DNA of 43,741 nt from Coxiellaceae bacterium (GTDB taxonomy: Bacteria; Pseudomonadota; Gammaproteobacteria; Coxiellales; Coxiellaceae), in the NCBI GenBank assembly GCA_021731545.1, contig JAKFXE010000009.1:1-43741 (forward strand), written 5' to 3'. Positions 15,357-24,823 of this stretch are shown piece by piece. Below the pieces are notes generated by a model. The model did not search any database, was not told the DNA's origin, and saw only the letters and a list, made by a program, of their open reading frames with translations. Made by a program: the position numbers and the translations under genes. Positions within the stretch are counted from its first letter, which is position 1. The number at the start of each line of letters is the position of its first letter.

Positions 15357-17975
15357 ATGGAATTCACTGAGTTTAGACAAGGGTTAGAATGCCTCATGTA
15401 TCGTAAGCTTTTTTCCATGCTCAAGCCCAGGACTCTGATCATCACGGCCAACAGACGTCTGGCTCTCTCTCTACAGAGGGAACTTAAAGAGCATCCAGCA
15501 CACCCCCAAGTTGAAACCATTGAAACTTGGATTAACCAACTGTGGATGAACTATAGAAAAAAATCCGCTCGTTTGCTCAGTGACTTTGAAGAGGGTTTGC
15601 TGTGGCAAGAGATCCTCTCAAAACACCTTCATCAATATCCTCTACTCGATATAGCAGACACCGCCAAATTGGCTCAGCAAGCCTGGCGCAGCCTGCTGCA
15701 GTGGGATAAGGATCTATCGGCGCTGGAATCGCGCTCAAGCCCTGAGACCCTGAATTTTGTGACTTGGGCCCGAGAGTTTCAAACGCTCTGTCAAGAACGT
15801 GATTATCGTCTTCATCCAGATTTGATCCATGAGCTCATTGAGCTCTGCCACAGGGGAACACTAAAACTCTCCACCATTGTGTTGCTAGGTTTCGATGAAC
15901 CTCCCCCACTCTATCAGCGATTCTTTAAAGCCCTAGAGCAGGCATCGGATCTTCTGTATGGTTCAAACAACTCTTCCAGCACACAGCCTCTACGTCTTTG
16001 CCTACCCGAGCTTAAAGCAGAAATTCAACTCATGGCGCGCTGGGCTAAAGCACAGCTGGCTCAATATCCAGATCAACACATTGCCTGTGTAGTACCTGAG
16101 CTCAATCGGCTACGCGACAACATACAGCAGAGCTTTTCTGAACTCTTTGAAACAGAACTTTTTAATATTTCCATAGGGCGGCCGCTCACGCGCTTTAAAT
16201 TAATTCACTCCGCCCTCAGCGCACTGGCCCTAAATCATCACAGCTTTGAATTAGCGGCTTTAAGCGAAATACTGCGCTCCTCCTATATTAATTTTAAAGA
16301 AGAAGATGCTCTGTTGGCAGCAGAGCTGGATCTGGCTCTGCGTGAAAACAATTCAGGCTTCTGTGTAAAACGATCACTCATGGACTTTAGTTTAAACCGG
16401 CTTAGGGAAAAATATCCTGAGGCCAGCTTTCCAGAACGTTGGCACAGTTTTTACACCCTGTGGGGAGCCCATAAAACGAAACGCCTGCCCAGCGAATGGG
16501 GCAAAGCCTTCACACAAGAACTCCAGGCTCTGGGCTGGCCGGGGCAACGTGAGCTGGATGCAGAAGAAATTCAACTCATGGAAGATTGGCAAACATTGTT
16601 GCTGGAATATGCAGAGCTGGATTTTATGGGCAAAGACTTAAAACGCAATGAAGCGCTAAAAATTCTCAATCAGCTGGCGGCTCAACATATGTTTCAAGCC
16701 GAAAACAAAGCCATGCCCATACAAATCTTGGGCAGTCTAGAAGCTAGCGGTTTAAGCTTTGATGCTCTCTGGATCATGGGCTTAAATGATCGCTGCTGGC
16801 CGGCGATGGCACGCCCCAATCCCTTTATCCCTTATCATCAACAACGCGAATGGAAAATGCCCCACGCCTCTAATGAGCGTGAATTGGATTATACTCAAGG
16901 GCTGCAAAAGCATTTACTGCAAAGCGCCAAAACCATTATCGTGAGTTCCTCACAGCTAGAAGCTGAGACAAAGCTAAGCCCAAGTCCTTTGATTAGAAAT
17001 TTTCCTGAAATTAAAGTCGACACTTTTATCTCAAATTACTCTATTCAAGCTCATATTCCTAAAGCCCGCTTAATTTTTGACTCAAGGCTGCAGGAACACT
17101 TTGAAGATGATCAAGCCCCCATCGTAACTAAAGAAGACATCATTAAGGGGGGCAGCTTTATATTAAAAGAACAAGCCTTGTGTCCCTTTCGCGCCTTTGC
17201 GCACCTGCGCTTAAAAGCACACAGCATTCCAGAGGCTGAATGGGGTCTTTCTGCCATGAGCAAGGGAAGCTTTGTCCATAGAGCCCTGGAATTATTTTGG
17301 AAAAATATTAACTCTCAAGATGAGCTATCCCGACTCAGTTCAGAACAATTAAAAACAGCCATTGAAAAAGCCGTGCGTCAAAGCTTGAAAGGATCGCCTG
17401 AGGAAGCTGCTTTTTTAGAGATCGAGCAAAAGCGTTTAACTCAACAGCTACAAGAGTGGATTGAACTTGAAAAACGAAGAGCTCCTTTTAAAGTATTGGC
17501 TATAGAATCTGCCTATAAAATCGATTTAGGTGGGCTTTCTCTAAAATTGCGGATTGATCGCATTGATGAACTAGAGGATGGCTCTTATCTCATCATCGAT
17601 TACAAAACGGGACATACACAAATAGGCCATTGGCTGGAAGAGCGAATTCAAGAGCCTCAATTGCCTCTATACTGTTCTTTTGCCTTTACAGGAGCCGAGG
17701 CTATTGCCTTTGCCGAGCTCAAAAAAGGCAGCCTGCGCTTTAGGGGAATCTCTGCCGATGAGACCGAAATAGACGGCATTATTCCAGTTAATCAATTACG
17801 CTATGAACCTAAGATACCGAGTTGGTCGACACTCACCCAAACCTGGAAAAAACACTTAACTCAAACAGCCAAGGATTTTTGCGCCGGAAAAGCCGCTGTC
17901 GATCCTTGCGATCAAAGCGCTTGCGATCACTGCGATTTACAAGCTTTATGCCGAGTGAATGAGGTATCCGAATGA
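15357..17975 (+). CDS. AddB-like exonuclease subunit (probable DNA repair protein)
   Basis: An 872-residue protein resembling the AddB-related "probable DNA repair protein" family (about 900 residues) that pairs with a UvrD-like helicase. The N-terminus (TLIITANRRLALSLQREL) is helicase-like but lacks a Walker A motif, so it probably does not hydrolyse ATP. Residues about 605-870 are a RecB-type PD-(D/E)XK nuclease: D734-R-I-D, D748-Y-K750-T-G and the QLPLY motif. Cys609 with Cys856, Cys859 and Cys865 could hold an iron-sulfur cluster as in AddB; Cys851 is a further candidate. ATG at 15396 or 15417 are alternative starts, since no site upstream of 15357 is strong. The stop overlaps the next start (ATGA). 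Confidence 0.85.
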   Translation: MEFTEFRQGLECLMYRKLFSMLKPRTLIITANRRLALSLQRELKEHPAHPQVETIETWINQLWMNYRKKSARLLSDFEEGLLWQEILSKHLHQYPLLDIADTAKLAQQAWRSLLQWDKDLSALESRSSPETLNFVTWAREFQTLCQERDYRLHPDLIHELIELCHRGTLKLSTIVLLGFDEPPPLYQRFFKALEQASDLLYGSNNSSSTQPLRLCLPELKAEIQLMARWAKAQLAQYPDQHIACVVPELNRLRDNIQQSFSELFETELFNISIGRPLTRFKLIHSALSALALNHHSFELAALSEILRSSYINFKEEDALLAAELDLALRENNSGFCVKRSLMDFSLNRLREKYPEASFPERWHSFYTLWGAHKTKRLPSEWGKAFTQELQALGWPGQRELDAEEIQLMEDWQTLLLEYAELDFMGKDLKRNEALKILNQLAAQHMFQAENKAMPIQILGSLEASGLSFDALWIMGLNDRCWPAMARPNPFIPYHQQREWKMPHASNERELDYTQGLQKHLLQSAKTIIVSSSQLEAETKLSPSPLIRNFPEIKVDTFISNYSIQAHIPKARLIFDSRLQEHFEDDQAPIVTKEDIIKGGSFILKEQALCPFRAFAHLRLKAHSIPEAEWGLSAMSKGSFVHRALELFWKNINSQDELSRLSSEQLKTAIEKAVRQSLKGSPEEAAFLEIEQKRLTQQLQEWIELEKRRAPFKVLAIESAYKIDLGGLSLKLRIDRIDELEDGSYLIIDYKTGHTQIGHWLEERIQEPQLPLYCSFAFTGAEAIAFAELKKGSLRFRGISADETEIDGIIPVNQLRYEPKIPSWSTLTQTWKKHLTQTAKDFCAGKAAVDPCDQSACDHCDLQALCRVNEVSE

Positions 17976-20758
17976 AATTATCCTCTCTCTTAGTGAATTA
18001 ACAAAGTCTACGCTTAAAGGCGCTGGACCCACAAACTTCGTTTATTGTACAAGCCCCCGCGGGCTCTGGAAAAACGGAGCTCTTAACACAACGTTATTTA
18101 AAGCTCTTGAGCACGGTCAAGCAGCCCGAAGAAGTGATAGCGCTCACCTTTACTCGAAAAGCGGCGAGTGAAATGCGTGAACGAATTATCAATGCCCTCA
18201 TCTTAGCCAGCACACAGAAAAATTCTACCGAAGAAACACATCCTTTAAGCTTGAAATTAGCGCAACAAGTCCTAGTCTGCGATCAACAACATCAGTGGAA
18301 TTTAATGGCAAACCCCAATCGCTTACGTATCTTAACCATTGATGCTCTAGCGGCACAATTAAGTGCACAAATGCCTTTGTTGGCCCGAATCAGTCCACAG
18401 GCTGCGATCAGTGATAATGCGGAAGAGTTGTATCAAAAAGCCGTTCATGCTTTATTCAATACCTTAAATGAGAAAACGGAATACTCTAGCGAACTTAAAT
18501 CCTTATTGCTTGCATTAGACAACCGAGCCGAATTCCTAGAAGAGCTGCTTATCGAAATGCTGGGCAAGCGTGAACAGTGGCTACCGCATATTATTGAGCA
18601 TCACTCAAATGCCGAAGCTCTGCGCACTCAACTAGAATCCAGTCTACAAGACATTGCTCAAGAAAAATTACTCGAGGTCGACAAAAAGTTGGATTCCGCG
18701 GATAAAGAGCAGCTATTTGATTGTATCCATTTTGCAGCCAATAATCTAAAGACGTTGCATGAAAATCATTCCTTGCTCCAATGGCTAGAATTACAAGAAT
18801 TTCCACCCGCTCAACTCGACTATTGTTCGCATTGGAACTCACTGGCCAAGCTATTGCTCACCGAAGAGCATCAGTGGCGAAAATCCATCGATAAACGCCA
18901 AGGCTTTCCCAGCGAAGCTCCCGATAAGCTCACTAAGGCACACTACAAGGAATATAAAGAGCGCTTTAAAACGCTCATCGATCAATTAGGGGTGCAGTCC
19001 TCCTTACGAGAATCCTTCTCAGAGCTATTGCTCTGTCCAGATCACTTTTACACGGAAGAACAATGGCAAATGATTAAGCATTTAGTCCGCTTATTGCCGC
19101 TATTGGTCGCTGAACTCAGCCTTGTGTTTCAACAGGCGCATTGCATCGATTTTATCGAGCTTAATTTAGGCGCCTTAAGGGCCCTAGGAAGATCAGAGCA
19201 ACCTACAGAATTAGCCCTGTATTTAGAGTATCAAATCAAACATCTCTTGGTGGACGAATTTCAAGACACCTCTATCCTTCAATTTAAACTCTTAGAGCAA
19301 TTAATCGCCCAATGGCAAGTCGGCGATGGACGAAGCTTGTTTTTAGTAGGCGATCCCATGCAATCCATTTATCGATTTCGCAATGCCGAAGTGGGATTAT
19401 TTATTCGGGTACAAGAGCAGGGAATAGCCCAGCTTGAGCTTCAAAGGCTGCAATTAAATTTAAATTTTCGATCAACCCCCCAGATTGTTGACTGGATTAA
19501 CCAGCACTTTGGAACTATTTTTCCTGAAAATCCAAACATTAGCCTAGGCTCCATACCCTATGCCCCTTCTCTTGCCACCCAAACTCAGCAAAATAATTCA
19601 GGCGTACATTATCATCCTGTTTTAGAAGACTCTACTGCAGACAAAACCGTTGAAATTATTCGACGCTGCCGCGTCCTGAATCCTAAAGCCAGCATCGCTG
19701 TTTTAGTGCGCTCCCGTCATCAGTTATTGGACATTATTCCGGCCTTACATCGCGCCCAACTAAACTTTAAAGCACTTGAGTTAGAGCCTTTAAGTGACTG
19801 CATGGAAATTAAAGATTTACTCTCACTCACCCAAGCACTGCTGCACTTAGGAGATCGCAGCGCTTGGCTCTCCATTTTAAGGGCTCCTTGGTGTGGATTA
19901 AAACTCGCTAACTTACTGGCCTTAAGTCAACATCAGCCTGAATATCCCCTCTGGTTCAGCCTAAGTCGCTTTGACTCTATTCCCACGTTAAGCCAAGAGG
20001 CTTGTACCCGACTACAGCGCATTGTTCCCATTTTAAAAAAGGCCTTGAGCCTTAAAGATCGATTGAGTGTAGATACCTGGATTAAAGAAACTTGGCTTCA
20101 TTTGGGTGGGCCCGCTGCCTTGTTGGGAGAACACCAACTGAGCAATGTTGAACACTACTTTGATTTACTGCATAGCTTATCCCAAGGCTCCTTCTCGCTA
20201 GAGGCGCTACAGGTAGCCCTCACAAAACTCTATGCCGCACCCAATCCTCATGCCGATGATTCCCTACAAGTCATGAGCATTCACAAAGCCAAAGGTCTTG
20301 AATTTGATCATGTGATATTACCCCATTTAGAAAGCTCGACCCGCCATGAGCCTTCTCAATTGTTACGCTGGTTAGAGCGGCCTCATCGCAGCAAAAGCAG
20401 TGCTCTGGTATTAGCCCCCTTAAGCTTAGGCGAACAGAAAGATCCTATTTATAACTATGTCTTAGGCGTTGAAAAAGAACGTCTTCACTATGAATCCTTG
20501 CGTTTGTTTTATGTCGCCGTGAGTCGCGCCAAATGCAGCTTACACTTAATCAGCGAACTTTGTCTGGACGAAGACAGCCTGCCTAAACCTCCCTTAAAGC
20601 GAAGCTTTATGAACTACCTATGGCCCTTTTATCAGGGACAAATTCAAGTTGATGAGCTACTTCCTGCGACCCACAAACTTCAGGCCCATACTGAAATGTC
20701 CCCTCCACGGTCCTTACGGCGATTATCGGCAAAGTGGGTGCATCCTTTATTTCCTTAA
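17972..20758 (+). CDS. UvrD/RecB-like helicase (AddA-like), in-frame stop at codon 10
   Basis: Partner helicase of the AddB-like protein. ATG at 17972 overlaps the upstream stop as ATGA, but codon 10 is TAA (17999-18001). After it the same frame stays open for 918 codons and holds every superfamily-1 motif: APAGSGKTELL (Walker A, about 18053-18085), ALTFTRKAASEM (Ia), LLVDEFQDTS (II), LVGDPMQSIYRFRNAEVG (III), LNLNFRSTPQIVDWI (IV), SIHKAKGLEFDHVIL (V) and LFYVAVSRAK (VI). The first usual start codon after the stop, TTG at 18107, lies beyond Walker A. So either the gene is newly inactivated, the base is a sequencing error, or translation restarts at an unusual codon (CTG at 18023 or ATT at 18044). 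It ends at LRRLSAKWVHPLFP, where relatives seem to continue, so a C-terminal segment may also be missing. Confidence 0.8.
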
Positions 20759-20775
20759 GCTACAATAAAGCCACT

Positions 20776-21666
20776 ATGGCACAGGATATTTCCCATAAAC
20801 TCATCATCGGCATTTCATCGCGCGCTCTGTTTGACTTAAACGAAAGTAACGCCCTCTTTGAAGAAAAAGGCATCGATTATTATGCCCAACATCAGATTGA
20901 ACACGAAAATGATATTTTAAAGCCCGGGGTAGCCTTTCCGCTGGTTAAAAAACTCTTGGCGCTAAATGAAAAGGAAGATCTTGTTGAGGTTATTTTGCTC
21001 TCACGCAACAGCGCCGACACGGGTCTGCGTATCTTTAACAGCATTCAACATTACGGCCTAAACATCACGCGCGCGAGCTTTACCAATGGCCGAAGCCCTT
21101 ATCAATATTTACAAGCCTTCGGTGCACACTTGTTTTTGTCAGCACACTCTCAAGATGTTAAAAATGCCCTGGACGCGGGCTATGCAGCCGCCACAATCCT
21201 ACCCTCACACAATCAATCTCTTGAAAACGGGCCCTTAAAAATTGCTTTTGATGGTGATGCAGTACTTTTTTCAGATGAGGCCGAACGCATTTATCAACAA
21301 CACGGCATCGAGGCTTTTAACCAGAATGAACGCCTGTCCGCTAAAAACCCTCTTCAAGCGGGCCCCTTTAAAGGCTTTTTGATGGCCTTGCACAGCATTC
21401 AGCAACATTTTCCGAGCGACAACTGCCCCATTCGCACGGCCTTAGTCACCGCGCGCCAAGCGCCTTCTCATGAGCGCGTCATTTTGACCTTACGCTCTTG
21501 GAAAATTCGCATTGATGAAGCTCTCTTTTTAGGAGGCTTAAATAAATCTGAATTTTTAGCGTCTTTTGGGGCGGATATTTTTTTTGACGATCAGCAAGGT
21601 CATTGTCAATTAGCCAGTCAAAAAGTTACAACTGCTCATGTACCGACCGGCATCAGCAATGAATAA
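20776..21666 (+). CDS. 5'-nucleotidase (PF06189-type)
   Basis: A 296-residue cytoplasmic protein resembling the PF06189 5'-nucleotidase family, which dephosphorylates nucleoside 5'-monophosphates. Recognisable are the N-terminal GISSRALFDLNESNALFEE, PGVAFPLVKKLL, EVILLSRNSADTGLRIFNSI and the HAD-like IAFDGDAVLFSDEAERIYQQ (about residues 155-175), then ALVTARQAPSHERVILTLRSW and ADIFFDDQ near the C-terminus. The ATG at 20776 is preferred over the frame start at 20734, because the extra residues would overlap the helicase end and are not family-like. It begins 17 bases after the helicase stop, so it is likely co-transcribed with the repair genes. Confidence 0.85.
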   Translation: MAQDISHKLIIGISSRALFDLNESNALFEEKGIDYYAQHQIEHENDILKPGVAFPLVKKLLALNEKEDLVEVILLSRNSADTGLRIFNSIQHYGLNITRASFTNGRSPYQYLQAFGAHLFLSAHSQDVKNALDAGYAAATILPSHNQSLENGPLKIAFDGDAVLFSDEAERIYQQHGIEAFNQNERLSAKNPLQAGPFKGFLMALHSIQQHFPSDNCPIRTALVTARQAPSHERVILTLRSWKIRIDEALFLGGLNKSEFLASFGADIFFDDQQGHCQLASQKVTTAHVPTGISNE

Positions 21667-23215
21667 ATCTAGTTTTTTTTGGCCTTTGATGCTGGGCTTT
21701 TTTATACTCAGCATTTTTCTGCATGCTCAGTCTTATTTAAGCTGGGATGTGAACTGGGGCATGGAACTATCCTCTCGCCTATTACACGGAGGCCATTATT
21801 ATACAGATTTCCTAGAGCCCAATCCCCCGCTGTTTTTATATCTTTATGCTCTGCCTGTGGGATTGCATGCGATGAGCGGGCTTTCATTATCCAGTAGTGT
21901 ATTAATCTTCTGCTATCTCTTGGCCACAGGGTCCTTGTATTTATCCCACAGAATATTGACCTTACTGATGCCCCATGATCTCAAGGGGCAGCATTTAATC
22001 CTGCTGGGGTTATGCTTTTCTGAAATTTTATTGCCTACTTTTGATCTAGGACAGCGTGAAAATCTAATGCTCATGCTTATTATGCCCTATGTATTGCTCT
22101 GCACACTCTACACTCACAGCACAATGCCTTCGTGCTCTTTACGCATTATTATAGGGGCAGCCGCAGGTCTTGGATTTGCTCTAAAACCCCATTTCTTGAT
22201 TCCTCTGCTATTTATTCAAGGGGCCCTGCTCTGGAAACATAAAAGAATTAAATTGCTGCTGAATCCAGAGGCCTTTTGTATCGCTACAGTTATGCTGCTT
22301 TATTTAGCCTCTATTTTTATCTTAACGCCCGAATATATGACACAGGTTTTACCGATTGTTTTTTATCTTTACTCTTATTATGAATCTCCGCCGCTCTGGA
22401 TGCTGATCAGCGATCCTTTATTTTTAGCCATTCTGTTTAGCTTGCTGATCAGCTTTATTTCCCTTAAACAAAAAAATACCCCTTATCCGACATTGTTATT
22501 GATATTGCTGGCGGCAGGTCTTGGCTTTGTCGTTATTTATTTACTCGCAGGTCAACTTTGGAATTATCACCTCTTACCGGCACTTAGCATCGCTGTTCTA
22601 TTACTCTTACTAAACCTTAGACAGCTTTTAAAACAAGTAGATCAAGCTCATTTTGACTTTTTAAAACATCCCGGCCTTTGCGCTAATTTTTTTATATCCA
22701 CTTTGTGCGTGGCTTTAATTGTGGCCATTGTCTGTGGCTATACTGCAGCCGATATAGAGCGCAAAAACTCCAGTCAAAGCCTAGCCAATCAACTCATTCA
22801 TTCTGTTAATCTCATCAATCAAGGGCCCTTTATGGTCTTCAGCACTCTGATGGAGCCCAGCACGGCCCTATTAGCCCACACACATCTGCGGTCCAGCTCG
22901 CGATTTGCAAGCCTATGGCCCATTCCAGGCATCGCGAAACTCAGTCAAATGCCCTTGAATCCTGAAGGGAAGCTTAAATTAAAGCACATTAAAGAGCATA
23001 TCCGAGCTTTATTGATTACAGATTTGCAGAACAAGCCCCCTTATATTATCCTGGTGGACGAATCCCCTCAAAAACCGCATTTAGATGAGCTCGATTTTAA
23101 CTATATCAATTTTATGTCCGAGGACGCTCGCTTCAGGAAGATCTGGAAAAATTATCATTACCAAACGAAGGTGGCGAATTATGCTATTTATAGTCGAACC
23201 CCTTCAGGATCTTAA
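21659..23215 (+). CDS. Polytopic membrane protein, GT-C glycosyltransferase-like
   Basis: A 518-residue integral membrane protein with about ten hydrophobic segments. The first is residues 6-27; a large outer loop then carries D30-V-N-W-G-M-E36, HGGHYYTDF and EPNPPLFLYLYALP. This resembles the dolichol-phosphomannose/ArnT (GT39/GT83) class, where an Asp/Glu pair in the first loop and an E-x-x-P-P-L motif support sugar transfer from a lipid carrier. A soluble C-terminal part (about 370-518) follows the last helices. The start overlaps the nucleotidase stop by eight bases. The substrate is unknown; a role in modifying envelope glycolipid is plausible but unproven. Confidence 0.7.
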   Translation: MNKSSFFWPLMLGFFILSIFLHAQSYLSWDVNWGMELSSRLLHGGHYYTDFLEPNPPLFLYLYALPVGLHAMSGLSLSSSVLIFCYLLATGSLYLSHRILTLLMPHDLKGQHLILLGLCFSEILLPTFDLGQRENLMLMLIMPYVLLCTLYTHSTMPSCSLRIIIGAAAGLGFALKPHFLIPLLFIQGALLWKHKRIKLLLNPEAFCIATVMLLYLASIFILTPEYMTQVLPIVFYLYSYYESPPLWMLISDPLFLAILFSLLISFISLKQKNTPYPTLLLILLAAGLGFVVIYLLAGQLWNYHLLPALSIAVLLLLLNLRQLLKQVDQAHFDFLKHPGLCANFFISTLCVALIVAIVCGYTAADIERKNSSQSLANQLIHSVNLINQGPFMVFSTLMEPSTALLAHTHLRSSSRFASLWPIPGIAKLSQMPLNPEGKLKLKHIKEHIRALLITDLQNKPPYIILVDESPQKPHLDELDFNYINFMSEDARFRKIWKNYHYQTKVANYAIYSRTPSGS

Positions 23216-23218
23216 GCA

Positions 23219-24823
23219 ATGAGCAGATCACAAAAACACTATATCTCTTTGGAAAGGGTTCGAAATCCTGCTTTGGCTCAGCTGTTATCAAAAGATGGGC
23301 CTTATAGCATATATCCTGAAAATTTATCCCCAGAAACAGCAGTTGAAAGCGCTAACGATTCGACATTAGCCCATGATTTCGTAGCAGATATGAAGCGCTG
23401 GAATCCCATGATCTATTACCCCTACAGAGAGGCTGGAAAGAATTCTTGGAAATTATATAACCCTAACAACCTAACAGCTGAGGACCCTGAAGCGGAATTT
23501 CAGAAGCTCAAATCAATACTGAAAAACCTGAAAGAGGATCGTTATTCAATTTTATTTCGAGCCTATGCTGAACTTTCTCAGCTCTCCAGCTACTTATTTA
23601 GATATCCTAGCTACGCAGCTAGCTTAATACTAGGCCTTGAGCTTATCCAAATCGAAGCTGCAGAAACAGTCGCTTCCCGCTGTCACAGATTTCTCACCGT
23701 CAGCCCTGATCACTTTCTACACTACAACAATATCACCACCTTTCACACTGCGCCCATGCTGACGGAGGCTCCCCGTGAAAAGAAAAGCGATTCCACCGAG
23801 TTTTATGGAAGCATCCATTTTGACGCAACCCTCGAAATTACAGACGTACACTTCAAATTTTGCCCAAAAGACTTTTATTACACAGGAAGCTCTTATTTTG
23901 TGAATCTGATGCATTGGAATCTTGAGGCAGAACTAGTCTGGTTTAATAAGACGCTCTTTGAAAAGGCCATAGAATTAAATGCAATAGGATCCCAAGAAGG
24001 AAGAAAAAAATTTTTCTTAAGCTTAAACAAAGAACAAAAAGCTCAGCTCATGCAAAGCAGTGATAGCTTGCTCAGACTATTAAAAAAGCATGATTCTTCG
24101 CTCTATCAGCTTATTATTAGCAAGCATGTGGAAAAGCTTCTTAATGGTGAGCCCTTAAGTGAACTTCTTTCCTATGAGTTTGATAGCATTATCCATTTGC
24201 TGAGCTGCGAAAAAAATGAAGCCATGTCCAAAGTCATACAAAATTTTTATACTGACTTTTACGTGCACCTAACTCGCTCACAGAAAAAAGAATTTCATGA
24301 AAAATGTCTGATTGCTTTTCCTGAGCAAGCACGCTGGGCTTCAACACTGGGACCCGAACTGCCTCGGCATCTCGCTTGGCATAAAACCTACTATCACAGC
24401 TTGAAAAAAGCCAAAAGCTTGGCTGCTGCTTTTATGACGGCCTGCACAGCACTAGCCATAATGGCTATTGTCGATTTTTTCATTCCTTTTTTGCCGGTCA
24501 TCACCCTGACCCTATCAGGCCCCTGGGTACTGCCTGCCTTATTGCTGGGTCTGGGCGCGGGTCTTATACTCGTTTCTGCATTGAGCTTGTTTGCGAGAGC
24601 AGCCTCGAAAGCCTCTTCGGTGATAGCAGAACTTCCAGCAGAGAGAGCAAATTCTCAACTCTCAATAACATCTGCTCATGGGGGGAGCGCTGTCATAGCG
24701 CAGAGCCCTAGTCATACCGCTCTTTTTGCCCCCCCTCCTCAAGAAAAAGAAACAGAGGAAGACCCCTGCCTCGTAGGGCCAATTCATGTATTGCCCGTAC
24801 AAAACACCCTAACCCCAGTTTGA
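23219..24823 (+). CDS. Uncharacterised 534-residue protein with C-terminal membrane hairpin
   Basis: Not recognised. The first 395 residues look soluble and mostly helical, with no signal peptide and no familiar motif (for example SYLFRYPSYAASLILGLELI, then charged helices around 285-330). Two strongly hydrophobic segments follow, about 400-422 and 435-459, separated by a Pro-rich turn. The last 75 residues are low-complexity, and the end carries the acidic cluster QEKETEEDP about 20 residues before a hydrophobic C-terminus (VLPVQNTLTPV). That layout recalls intracellular-pathogen effectors with an E-block-type signal, but no secretion genes are in view. AGGAT precedes ATG; the stop overlaps the pyrD end. 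Confidence 0.75.
   Translation: MSRSQKHYISLERVRNPALAQLLSKDGPYSIYPENLSPETAVESANDSTLAHDFVADMKRWNPMIYYPYREAGKNSWKLYNPNNLTAEDPEAEFQKLKSILKNLKEDRYSILFRAYAELSQLSSYLFRYPSYAASLILGLELIQIEAAETVASRCHRFLTVSPDHFLHYNNITTFHTAPMLTEAPREKKSDSTEFYGSIHFDATLEITDVHFKFCPKDFYYTGSSYFVNLMHWNLEAELVWFNKTLFEKAIELNAIGSQEGRKKFFLSLNKEQKAQLMQSSDSLLRLLKKHDSSLYQLIISKHVEKLLNGEPLSELLSYEFDSIIHLLSCEKNEAMSKVIQNFYTDFYVHLTRSQKKEFHEKCLIAFPEQARWASTLGPELPRHLAWHKTYYHSLKKAKSLAAAFMTACTALAIMAIVDFFIPFLPVITLTLSGPWVLPALLLGLGAGLILVSALSLFARAASKASSVIAELPAERANSQLSITSAHGGSAVIAQSPSHTALFAPPPQEKETEEDPCLVGPIHVLPVQNTLTPV

Noticed and set aside
17959-18171. A 70-codon frame spanning the AddB/AddA junction
   Set aside because: It is out of frame with the helicase motifs, which read through the same bases in the frame starting at 17972.
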